From Geodermatophilus ruber (GTDB lineage: Bacteria; Actinomycetota; Actinomycetes; Mycobacteriales; Geodermatophilaceae), in contig NZ_FOSW01000003.1 of assembly GCF_900114385.1 (NCBI RefSeq), positions 310,001 to 374,000 of the forward strand: a stretch of 64,000 bases of DNA, read 5' to 3'. A program made the position numbers and the translations under genes. Below are positions 46,669 through 54,644 of the stretch, one piece after another (the first letter of the stretch is position 1; each line of letters starts with the position of its first letter). The notes beneath the pieces were generated by a model. It saw only the letters and a list, made by a program, of their open reading frames with translations. It searched no databases and was not told where the DNA came from.

Positions 46669-47039
46669 GACGGCGGCCCTCCCGCCGCGGCGACGGCGCG
46701 ACCGGCCGAGCCGCCCGACGTGCGCGGGAACAGCCGCTGGGCCAGCACCATCAACTCGAAGTCCCCGTCGATGGCAGCCGCACCCCGGAGCAGCGCCGCC
46801 AGCGCGCTGGTCCGGCCGCTCACGACGTCGTCGCAGACCGCGCGCTCCGCGATGATCACGCAATCGGCGGGCTCGTCGCTCACGGCCACCCGGAGGTCGC
46901 CGTGGTCGATCCGGACCAGCCGGTGCTCGGTCCGGTCGCCGTCGAGGATGTCCCAGCGCACGGTCGCGCTGAGCCGCCTGAGCATCGGTTCATGTCCGCG
47001 GCGTTCCAGATCCGCGAAGAAGTCGTCGATCGCCGTCAT
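46665..47039 (-). CDS. SCP2 sterol-binding-domain-like protein
   Basis: The product has 124 residues from the ATG at 47039. It has the one-domain SCP2 pattern: FFADLERRGHEPMLRRLSAT, VRIDHGDLRVAVSDEPADCV, SALAALLRGAAAIDGDFELM. SCP2 folds bind lipids or act as helper domains; the actinobacterial single-domain forms have no assigned function. Its 3' end overlaps the start of the debranching-like gene by 4 bases, a tight pairing that suggests one transcript. Confidence 0.75.
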   Translation of the reverse strand: MTAIDDFFADLERRGHEPMLRRLSATVRWDILDGDRTEHRLVRIDHGDLRVAVSDEPADCVIIAERAVCDDVVSGRTSALAALLRGAAAIDGDFELMVLAQRLFPRTSGGSAGRAVAAAGGPPS

Positions 47040-47763
47040 GGAGGAGTCCCCCTGCGCCCGGGATCGGGTGGGCGGCCGGCGTCGTCGCGGCCGCGTCGGC
47101 ACCCCCGCGTCTCCTCCGCGGGCCGACAGACCGAACCTACCGGCGCGGCGGTGCGGGCGTCTCGGCCGCGACCCCGCTGTACTGCGCTGCCGGGCGCATC
47201 TGGCAATGGCGCGACACGTCTGGCAACCGGGCGCCCCTCCCGGATCCGGGCATCGCGCGCACCCACCGTGCCGATGTGGCCGAGACCCCGTCCCGGCGCC
47301 GGCCGCCCGGGCGGGTGCGGCACGACCCGTTCGGCGGGACGCCGCGACACTGTGGCTGGATAGGCGGCTGCCCCCTCCCACCTTCGCGGCGCTCTCGGTC
47401 GGTGACCTGCGTGGCGCCGGCCGGCGACGTCTCGGGTGGTGGGGATGTCGACGGCAACTCATCCATCTCGTCGCCGAAGAGGACGCCGCGAACACGATGC
47501 TGGGTGATCTCGTCCGATCGGCCGCGCCCCTCCCCCACTGCGGAGACCGCAGGTGGGACGGCTCCCCCTTCGCGGCGCCAAGTCCCCCTCGGACACAGAG
47601 TCGAAGGGCCCGCAGCGACGGGTAGAACCGCCATCGCCGCGGGCCCTTCGTCGTTCACGACCTGTGCAGCCGAGGGCGAGCGTCGCGGTCGACCTGAACC
47701 GGCCTGGTCCTTCAGCGAAGGCTCGGGGGTCCCGTGCTCACCGGATCGTCCGGGAGGACCCGG
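47040..47763. other. intergenic region with a strong hairpin
   Basis: No supported gene in about 720 bp. It contains CCCCCTCGGACACAGAGT at 47584-47601, which resembles the right half of polar repeat copy A, directly followed by a hairpin. Confidence 0.35.
47602..47650 (-). terminator. hairpin downstream of the ScyD-like gene
   Basis: CGAAGGGCCCGC (47602-47613) is the exact reverse complement of GCGGGCCCTTCG (47639-47650), with a 25-base loop. It starts about 115 bases past the stop of the minus-strand ScyD-like gene. Terminator is the simplest reading; the long loop is unusual. Confidence 0.5.
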
Positions 47764-48828
47764 CTACGGAGCCGGAGCCGGAGCCGGTGTGGGGCCGAAG
47801 GTGCCGGCGCCCACCCGGACAACGGCTCCCGGAACCGGTCCGGGGAAGCCGGCGCTGTCGGCCGTGGAGTACAGCCGGCCGTCCTCGACCAGCACGCCCA
47901 CGGGCGTGGGGATCGGGCTGTACGTCCGGTTGCCGCGCCGGTCGATCCGCACGATCTGGCCCTCGGTGATCTCCGAGACGTAGATGGTGCCGTCCCGGCC
48001 GACGGCGACACCGGTGGCGCTGGTGAGGTCCTCGATCACCCGCACCACGTGACCGCGCTGGTTCAGCACGTAGATCCGGGCCGCACCGGGGACCTCGGCG
48101 CCCAGGGTGCTGACGTAGAGCAGCCCGTCCCGCCCCTCGACCACGCCGGTGGGCACCGGGTCGCAGCCGACGGTGCCCGGGTTGGCCTGGCGGCCGGCGC
48201 AGCCCTCGACCTCGCCCGGGCTCACCAGAGGCGGCACGAAGAAGGTGCTCACCTTCCCGGTGCGGCGGTCCACCGCCAGCACGGCGTTGGCGGCGGCATC
48301 GGCCACCAGGACCCGCCGGTCCTGGGCGAGCACCGAGAACGGGTTGGACTGGGCGTCCGGGGCGTCGGGGTCCTGGCCGTCGGGGTTGTTCGCCTTCTCG
48401 TACGCGAGCAGGTCGATCTTCTTCAGCACCTCGCCGTTCGGCTTGGCGATCAGCAGCGCCATGGAGTCCTGGCCCGGGCCCGGCTGGGGGGCGCCCGGCA
48501 CCGGCGCCGGCGCGCCCACCGCGACGAACAGCAGCCCGTCGTCGTAGTCGACGCCCTGCGGGCTGAACAGCCCGTCGAGCAGGGTGGTCACCGTGCCCGT
48601 GCGGACGTCGATCGCGGAGATCCCGCCGGAGTCGGACTCGGCGACGACGAACCGCTGGCCGCGGTACTCGTTCAGCTGCCGAGGGCCGGACAGACCTTCG
48701 GCCACCGTGGTGACCGACGCGTCGCCCCGTCCGCTCCGGTCCCGGTCGTCGGCGCCGGCCGTGCCGGGTGACGCGGCGATGACGCCGAGCGCGGTGAGCA
48801 TCACGGCGGCTGCTCTCGAGGGCTTCAT
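47764..48828 (-). CDS. secreted ScyD/ScyE-family beta-propeller protein
   Basis: The product has 354 residues from the ATG at 48828, 8 bases after AGGAG (an ATG two codons upstream is too close to it). A signal peptide (AAAVMLTALGVIAASPGTAG, cleavage near ADD) leads into NHL-like propeller repeats: VAEGLSGPRQLNEYRGQRFV, GLFSPQGVDYDDGLLFVAVG, PTGVVEGRDGLLYVSTLG, SATGVAVGRDGTIYVSEITE. Family named after cyanobacterial scytonemin-cluster proteins of unclear function. The C-terminus ends in a PAPAPAP tail, perhaps cell-wall facing. It appears monocistronic. Confidence 0.85.
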   Translation of the reverse strand: MKPSRAAAVMLTALGVIAASPGTAGADDRDRSGRGDASVTTVAEGLSGPRQLNEYRGQRFVVAESDSGGISAIDVRTGTVTTLLDGLFSPQGVDYDDGLLFVAVGAPAPVPGAPQPGPGQDSMALLIAKPNGEVLKKIDLLAYEKANNPDGQDPDAPDAQSNPFSVLAQDRRVLVADAAANAVLAVDRRTGKVSTFFVPPLVSPGEVEGCAGRQANPGTVGCDPVPTGVVEGRDGLLYVSTLGAEVPGAARIYVLNQRGHVVRVIEDLTSATGVAVGRDGTIYVSEITEGQIVRIDRRGNRTYSPIPTPVGVLVEDGRLYSTADSAGFPGPVPGAVVRVGAGTFGPTPAPAPAP

Positions 48829-49250
48829 GGACATCTCTCCTGGGAGTCGGGGGGGAGCTGAGAACCCGGCGGAGAGTTCCGGCTACGCCGCGTGCACCTC
48901 AAGACCACCAGGCATCACGGAGCGGAGGCGACACCGCCGACCTCGTGTGTCGTGGCTCCCGGTGGTCGCCGCAATCCGCGGCGTCGCAGGCCGCATCGCG
49001 CTCCGCCCGGGTGCGCCGGAAATCCGGAGGACGTCCCCGCGTCGATCACATCGCCCGCCGCGGCGTATGGGCAGATCAGATACGGATCGGTGCGATCCAC
49101 CGCGTTCGGTGCGCCCGGCCGGCCGGGGATTGTAGCGGGGGCGCCGACGGACGGCGATGTCGTCGTTGGCCGTTCCGCTGTTCACGAGCAGCGCGCTCCC
49201 CGGTCCACTCCTCCGCGAGCTGATGTCGAACGTGCCTGCCCCGGCATGAG
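48829..49250. other. intergenic region
   Basis: No supported gene on either strand; short frames have Arg/Pro-rich, composition-driven translations. Confidence 0.35.
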
Positions 49251-50516
49251 TCACGCGCCCGACGATGACCGGGGTGAGGTGCCCCGCCGGTGGCCCCTCC
49301 GCTCCCGCAGTCTCGTCCTGAGGGCCGCGACCCGGCGGCGGACGGCGTCCCGGACGGCGGCGGCGCCGATCGCCAGCGCGCTCGGGCCGGCGCCGACGTC
49401 CGGGGCCTGGCCGGTCCGCGCGGTCTCGTCGAGGGCGTGCGCGAACTGCTCGAACATCCGCTGGCTCACGTCACCGGCCAGCGCGCGGCCGAACTGGGCG
49501 ATCCGGCCGGAGAGGAACACCGCGGCGTCGGCGCGCAGTTCGGTGCCGCCGTCGGGGGTGGCCGTCGCGCGCAGTCCGATGTCGGCGGCGGTGCGGTTGC
49601 CGCCGGTGTCCGCACCCTGGGCCAGCAGCGCCAGCCGGTGCTCGGCCTCGTCGCGCTCGGTGATCCGCGCCAGGCCCCGGAAGGCCAGCCGCACCGGGCC
49701 GAGCGCCACCTTGGCCCGGCCCCGGTAGCGGTCGTCGCCGAGGTCCTCGGTCATCTCCGCCCCCGGCAGGCAGCGGGCCAGCCGGTGCACGTCGGTCATG
49801 ACCGCCCAGACGTCGGCGAGCGAGCTGGTCAGCAGGCGGGTGACCTCGACGGTGAGGGTCGGGGTGCCGGTCGGCCGGGTGATGTCGGTGGGCACCGCCT
49901 CCTCGGCGTCCCCCACCGGCGCCCTGTCCAGGGCGATCGAGCTGGTGCCACCCCCGCGGCCGACGAGGGTGCGCGGCGCGCAGTTGCGCGGCGGCGGCAC
50001 CCCCTCCGGGTGCGCCTCGGCGAAGTCGGCGACCGCCGCGAGGATGCCGCGGTAGCCGGTGCACCGGCAGATCACCCCGGACAGCTCCTCGGGCAGGCTG
50101 TCGGCGTCCACCCCGGGCTCGTGCGCGAGCAGGTCGTAGGAGCTCATCAGGAAGCCGGGGGTGCAGAAGCCGCACTGCAGCGCGTGGTGGTGGCTGAAGG
50201 CCTGCTGCAGCGGGTGCTGATCGTCCTGGGTGCCCAGCCCCTCGACCGTGACGACGTCGGTGCCCTCGGCCTGCACGGCGAAGACCAGGCAGGCGCGGGC
50301 GGCGTCGCCGTCGATGAGCACGGTGCACATGCCGCACACGCCGTGCTCGCAGCCCAGGTGCGTGCCGGTCAGGCCGAGGTGCTGGCGCAGCGCGTCGGCC
50401 AGGTGCATGCGGGCTGGCACCCGGATGGTCACCGGGGTCCCGTTGACCGTGAACGAGACGTCGATCAGCTCGTCCGCTGCGGCCTTCACCGCGCGCTGGT
50501 GCTCGGTGGTGGTCAT
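49251..50516 (-). CDS. 2Fe-2S subunit of a molybdenum hydroxylase fused to a CoxG-like SRPBCC domain
   Basis: A 421-residue fusion. Residues 1 to about 175 are the CoxS/HmfC-type iron-sulfur subunit: [2Fe-2S] ligands in GCEHGVCGMC with a following Cys (plant-type cluster) and in CGFCTPG and CRCTGY (second cluster). After a linker of about 40 residues, about 222-370 is a SRPBCC/CoxG domain (LLTSSLADVWAVMTDVHRLA, CLPGAEMTEDLGDDRYRGRA, SGRIAQFGRALAGDVSQRMF), then a basic C-terminal helix (ALAIGAAAVRDAVRRRVAAL). In CO dehydrogenase, CoxG is a separate protein linked to membrane or quinone delivery. It is the last gene of the operon and overlaps the FAD-subunit gene by 4 bases. Confidence 0.88.
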   Translation of the reverse strand: MTTTEHQRAVKAAADELIDVSFTVNGTPVTIRVPARMHLADALRQHLGLTGTHLGCEHGVCGMCTVLIDGDAARACLVFAVQAEGTDVVTVEGLGTQDDQHPLQQAFSHHHALQCGFCTPGFLMSSYDLLAHEPGVDADSLPEELSGVICRCTGYRGILAAVADFAEAHPEGVPPPRNCAPRTLVGRGGGTSSIALDRAPVGDAEEAVPTDITRPTGTPTLTVEVTRLLTSSLADVWAVMTDVHRLARCLPGAEMTEDLGDDRYRGRAKVALGPVRLAFRGLARITERDEAEHRLALLAQGADTGGNRTAADIGLRATATPDGGTELRADAAVFLSGRIAQFGRALAGDVSQRMFEQFAHALDETARTGQAPDVGAGPSALAIGAAAVRDAVRRRVAALRTRLRERRGHRRGTSPRSSSGA

Positions 50517-51394
50517 GACGGGCTCTCCGTTGCTCGGCGGTGGGCGCGGGCCAGCTCGCGGGCGGCGAGGACGGCGAACAGCCGCCGCCGGTAGCCCTGC
50601 GAGCCGTGGGCGTCCCCCGCGGTGTCGACCATCTCCCGGGCCAGCTCCTCGGTGCCGGGGCGCAGCGCGGTCTCGACGTCGGCCTCCCCGGCCGCGGCCC
50701 GGACCAGCTCGGTGACGTCACGGGTGACCGGGCGGTCGGAGACCCCGAAGCCGGACAGCACCGCCTCGGCGACGGCGCCGTCCCGGGAGCGGACCCGGGT
50801 GACGACGCCGGCCAGCGCGAAGTCGCCGTGCCGGCGGGCCAGCTCGGCGAAGCCGAAGCCCTCCCCGGGCCCGGCAGCCGGGAACTGCACGGCGGTGAGG
50901 ATCTCGTCCGGGCCGACCGCGGTGGTCATCGCACCCTGGAAGAAATCAGCTGCGCGCACGGTGCGCCGCCCGCGCGGTCCGGTGACCTCCAGGGCCGCCC
51001 CCAGGCAGAGGGCGACGGCGGGCAGCTCGGCACCGGGATCGGCGTGCGCCAGGCTGCCGCAGACCGTGCCGCGGCTGCGCAGCTCGCGGTGCCCGACGAA
51101 GGGCAGCGCCAGCCCGAGCAGCGGCACGGCGGCCGCCGCGGAACTGCGCTCCACGTGCCGCTGCCGGACCGTGGCACCGATCCGCAGCGCGCCGTCGCGG
51201 CGCTCGAGCCCGTCGAGGCCGGCGACGGCGTTGATGTCGACGAGGGTGCCCGGCCGGCCCAGGCGCATCGCCAGGACCGGCACCAGGGACTGCCCCCCGG
51301 CCAGCACCTTGCCGTCACCGTCGGTCGCGGCCAGCTCGGCGACGGCGTCGTCCAGCGTCGCCGGGCGCACGTAGGCGAACGGGGCCGGCTTCAC
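50513..51394 (-). CDS. FAD-binding subunit of a molybdenum hydroxylase (CoxM/HmfB type)
   Basis: The subunit has 293 residues. FAD-binding motifs AGGQSLVPVLAMRLG and ELRSRGTVCGSLAHADPGAE (with the second glycine motif) are intact, followed by the CO_deh_flav_C domain (about 180-285). It passes electrons from the FeS clusters to the acceptor. It overlaps the FeS-CoxG gene by ATGA and starts 5 bases after the stop of the hydratase-family gene, so it is cotranscribed. Confidence 0.92.
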   Translation of the reverse strand: MKPAPFAYVRPATLDDAVAELAATDGDGKVLAGGQSLVPVLAMRLGRPGTLVDINAVAGLDGLERRDGALRIGATVRQRHVERSSAAAAVPLLGLALPFVGHRELRSRGTVCGSLAHADPGAELPAVALCLGAALEVTGPRGRRTVRAADFFQGAMTTAVGPDEILTAVQFPAAGPGEGFGFAELARRHGDFALAGVVTRVRSRDGAVAEAVLSGFGVSDRPVTRDVTELVRAAAGEADVETALRPGTEELAREMVDTAGDAHGSQGYRRRLFAVLAARELARAHRRATESPS

Positions 51395-51399
51395 TCAGC

Positions 51400-52182
51400 T
51401 CACCGCCCGACGAAGTCGGGCTTGCGCTTCTCGCCGAACGCCGTGACGCCCTCGGCGAAGTCCTGCGTCGCCCGCAGCATCGCGTAGGCCTTCCGCTCCA
51501 GCTCGATGCCGGTGTACAGCGGGCCGTCGATGCCCCGGTCGAGCACCTCCTTGCCGGTCTGCAGCGCGATCGGTGAGAAGCCGAGCAGCTTGGTGACCAG
51601 CTTCTCCACGCCCTCGTAGAGCGCGTCGCGGTCGGCGAAGAGCTCCTCGGAGACCAGGCCCCAGTCGAGCGCGTCCTGCGCCTGGATCCGGGTGGCGGTG
51701 AGGATGTGGTACTTCGCCCGGGAGAGGCCGATCAGCCGGGCCAGCCGCTGGGTGCCGCCGCTGCCGGGGATCATCCCGAGGTTCATCTCCGGCAGCGCGA
51801 ACTGGCTGCGGCCGGTGGCCAGCCGGATGTCGCAGGAGAGCGCGAGCTCGAGGCCGACGCCGAAGCAGTAGCCGTCGATGGCCGCGATGACCGGCTTGCC
51901 GCTGCGGGCCGGGGCGGTGATGTCCTGGCCGAGGTGGGAGAGGTCGATCGGGTCGACCTCCATGAACCCGGCGATGTCGCCGCCGGAGGTGAAGTGCTTG
52001 CCGTCGGACCGGATGACGACGGCGCGCACCCGCTCGTCCCGGTCGATCTCGGCGAAGCGCTCGGCCATCTTGGCCCGCATCTCCATCGTGACGACGGTGT
52101 AGCCGCCGTGGGAGAGGGTCAGGTAGGCGACCCGGCCGTCGTGGCCGTGGTCGAGCAGGACGTCGCCACCGGTCGTGGGCAT
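51400..52182 (-). CDS. enoyl-CoA hydratase-family protein, likely 2-oxoglutaroyl-CoA hydrolase (HmfE-like)
   Basis: The protein has 260 residues and a crotonase fold: the oxyanion-hole segments are HFTSGGDIAGFMEVDPIDLS and PVIAAIDGYCFGVGLELALS, then ALPEMNLGMIPGSGGTQRLA. The sequence, especially the SGGDI...APAR...GYCFGVG...EKRKPDFVGR pattern, resembles what I recall of the group annotated 2-oxoglutaroyl-CoA hydrolase in furoate degradation, more than beta-oxidation hydratases. It would hydrolyse the ring-opened CoA ester to 2-oxoglutarate. It lies between the Mo large-subunit and FAD-subunit genes, an order that supports a pathway role and not a general one. Confidence 0.8.
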   Translation of the reverse strand: MPTTGGDVLLDHGHDGRVAYLTLSHGGYTVVTMEMRAKMAERFAEIDRDERVRAVVIRSDGKHFTSGGDIAGFMEVDPIDLSHLGQDITAPARSGKPVIAAIDGYCFGVGLELALSCDIRLATGRSQFALPEMNLGMIPGSGGTQRLARLIGLSRAKYHILTATRIQAQDALDWGLVSEELFADRDALYEGVEKLVTKLLGFSPIALQTGKEVLDRGIDGPLYTGIELERKAYAMLRATQDFAEGVTAFGEKRKPDFVGR

Positions 52183-52214
52183 GCGGGGAGCTCCTCGGTT
52201 GCAGGGGGTGGGTG

Positions 52215-54644
52215 TCAGGCCGGACGGCGGACACCGTCGAGCAGGTCGAACAGGACGGTGCCGTGCACCGGCAGCTGGTTGATCGCCAGGCCGTGCGGGG
52301 ACAGCGCGTCGGTGACCGCGTTGGCCACGGCCGCCGGGAAGCTCATCGAGCTGCCCTCGCCGCTGCCCTTCGCACCGAGCGGGGTCAGCGGCGACGGCGT
52401 CACCACGTGGTCGGTCACCAGGGGGAACCCGGCCTCGGCGGTGGTCGGGCAGAGGTAGTCGAGGAAGGTCGCCGACGTCGGCTGGCCGCCCTCGGAGTAG
52501 GTGAACTCCTCGTACATCGCCCCGCCGAGGGCCTGGGTGAGCGCGCCGTGGACCTGGCCGTCGAGCAGGGTCTGGTTGAGCACGGTGCCGGCGTCGTGCA
52601 CGGAGGAGACCCGTTCGATGGTGATCTCGAGGGTGTCGGGGTCGATCCGCACCGCGACGAGCTCGGCGACGAAGCCGTAGCAGAGGCTGGAGTTGATCCG
52701 CTCGTCGCGGGTGGCCGCGCGGACCTCGCGCGGGGCGAAGGCCGCCTCCTCGTAGAGCCGGGCCGGGGTGCCCTCGGGCAGCGCGCCGGGGTCCCAGTGC
52801 ACGACGCCGGCGGCGTGCCGGAAGAGCACGGACCGGCCGGGGTCGCCGGTCACCCGGACCGTGCCGTCGGCGAGCTCGAGCTGCTCGGGCGCGGTCTCGA
52901 GCAGCACGCTGCCGGCGGCCTTCACCGTGCCGGCGATCCGGTCGCAGGCCGCGACGACGGCGCTGGTGACCAGCGGCGCGAAGCGGGAGGAGTAGCTGCC
53001 CGAGGTGACCGTCCAGGGGGTGGTCGCGGTGTCCATCTCGATGACGACGCGGACCTGCTCCTCCGGCAGCCCGAGGCGCCGGGCGGCGACCTGCCGCGCG
53101 GTGGTGGCGTGCCCTTGGCCCTGCGGGACGCTGCCGAGCAGCACCGTGACGATGCCCTGGACGTCGACGCTGACCCGGACGTGCTCGGTGGAGCCGGACT
53201 TGTCACGGCCGGGCTTGCGGTCGGCGGCGGGCGTGGCCAGCCCGACGTAGCCGATGTTGGTGCCGGAGGGGTCGACGACCGCGGCCAGGCCGATGCCGTA
53301 GAGCTCGCCGCGCTCGCGGGCCGCCGCCTGCCGGCGGCGCAGCTCGTCGAGGTCGGCGTTGCGCACCGCGAGGCGGATGGCCGCCTCGTAGTTGCCGGAG
53401 TCGTAGACGCCGCCGGTCGGGGTCTCGTACGGGAAGGCGTCGGCCGGCACCAGGTTGCGGCAGCGCGCCTCGACGACGTCGAGCCCGGTGGCCCTGGCGA
53501 CGTCGTCCATCAGCCGCTCCAGGCCGAAGTAGAGCTGCTGGCCGCCGAAGCCGCGGTTGAGCCCGGTCGGCATGGTGTTGGTGACGACGGCGCGGGCGCG
53601 GATCTGCACGGCCGGGATCCGGTAGGCGCCGGTGATGTTGCCGTAGCAGCGGTAGAGGGTGCTGGGCTCCGGCGGGCGCATGTAGGCGCCGACGTTGTCG
53701 GCGAGGTCGGCGCGCAGCGCGGTGATCCGGCCGTCGTCGTCGACGGCCGCCTCGAACCGCATCATCCGGTCGGCCCCGGTGGAGCTGGCGAGCAGGTGCT
53801 CGACGCGGTCCTCCGACCAGCGCACCGGTGTCCGGGCGTACTTGGAGGCCAGCGCCAGCAGGACGACGTAGGGATAGATGCCGGCCTTGATGCCGAAGCT
53901 GCCCCCGATGTCGGCCGGCACGTGCAGCCGCACCCGGGAGGTCGGGATGCCCAGCGCCCCGGCCATGACCGGGACCATGGTGAACGGGCCGTGGAAGTTG
54001 GCCCAGGCCTCGACCGCGGGACCGGCCGGCTCGTCGGTCCAGTTCGCGACGACGGAGTAGCACTCCATCGGCACCGAGGAGTAGCGCGGGAAGTCGTAGG
54101 TGCCCGTGACGACCTGCGCGGCCTCGGCGAAGGCGCGGTCGACCGCACCGAAGGTGAAGGTGCGGTCGGTGGCGATGTTGGAGCCCTGGTCCTCGTGCAG
54201 CAGGGGGGCGTCGTCGGCGAGGGCGGCGCGGACGCCGACGACCGGGTCGAGCAGCTCGTACTCGACGTCGACGAGCTCGGCGGCGTCCTCGGCGACGTAC
54301 CGGTCGCTGGCGACGACGACCGCCACCGGCTCGCCCACGTAGCGGACCTTGTCGGTGCCGGTCGGGAAGTACGGCATCCGGGTGGTCACCGACAGCGGGA
54401 AGGGCTCGAGCTCGGCGGCCACCTCCTCCGGCCCGATGACGGCGGTGACGCCGGGGTGCCGACGGGCACGGGACAGGTCCACCGTGCGGATCCGGGCGTG
54501 CGGGTGAGGGCTGCGGACGATCGCCGCGGTCAACGTGCCCGGCAGCGGGTCCAGGTCGTCGAGGAACCTCCCCTGCCCGGTGACGAGCGGGGCGTCCTCG
54601 ATGCGGGTAGGAGTCCAGCGGGGGGCGGTGTCGGCGTCAGGCAC
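52215..54644 (-). CDS. molybdopterin-binding large subunit of a xanthine dehydrogenase-family hydroxylase (furoyl-CoA dehydrogenase-like)
   Basis: The subunit has 809 residues with a GTG start overlapping the ligase stop by 8 bases. It has the N-terminal a/b-hammerhead (VTGQGRFLDDLDPLPGTLTA, TAVIGPEEVAAEL) and the cofactor domains, including the active-site loop TGLNRGFGGQQLYFGLERLM near residue 362 and the catalytic-Glu region LGAKGSGEGSSMSFPAAVAN near 750. The loop lacks AYxCSFR, so it is not a CO dehydrogenase. With the ligase and hydrolase genes around it, hydroxylation of an aromatic acyl-CoA, best guess 2-furoyl-CoA, is the likely reaction. Confidence 0.88.
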   Translation of the reverse strand: MPDADTAPRWTPTRIEDAPLVTGQGRFLDDLDPLPGTLTAAIVRSPHPHARIRTVDLSRARRHPGVTAVIGPEEVAAELEPFPLSVTTRMPYFPTGTDKVRYVGEPVAVVVASDRYVAEDAAELVDVEYELLDPVVGVRAALADDAPLLHEDQGSNIATDRTFTFGAVDRAFAEAAQVVTGTYDFPRYSSVPMECYSVVANWTDEPAGPAVEAWANFHGPFTMVPVMAGALGIPTSRVRLHVPADIGGSFGIKAGIYPYVVLLALASKYARTPVRWSEDRVEHLLASSTGADRMMRFEAAVDDDGRITALRADLADNVGAYMRPPEPSTLYRCYGNITGAYRIPAVQIRARAVVTNTMPTGLNRGFGGQQLYFGLERLMDDVARATGLDVVEARCRNLVPADAFPYETPTGGVYDSGNYEAAIRLAVRNADLDELRRRQAAARERGELYGIGLAAVVDPSGTNIGYVGLATPAADRKPGRDKSGSTEHVRVSVDVQGIVTVLLGSVPQGQGHATTARQVAARRLGLPEEQVRVVIEMDTATTPWTVTSGSYSSRFAPLVTSAVVAACDRIAGTVKAAGSVLLETAPEQLELADGTVRVTGDPGRSVLFRHAAGVVHWDPGALPEGTPARLYEEAAFAPREVRAATRDERINSSLCYGFVAELVAVRIDPDTLEITIERVSSVHDAGTVLNQTLLDGQVHGALTQALGGAMYEEFTYSEGGQPTSATFLDYLCPTTAEAGFPLVTDHVVTPSPLTPLGAKGSGEGSSMSFPAAVANAVTDALSPHGLAINQLPVHGTVLFDLLDGVRRPA

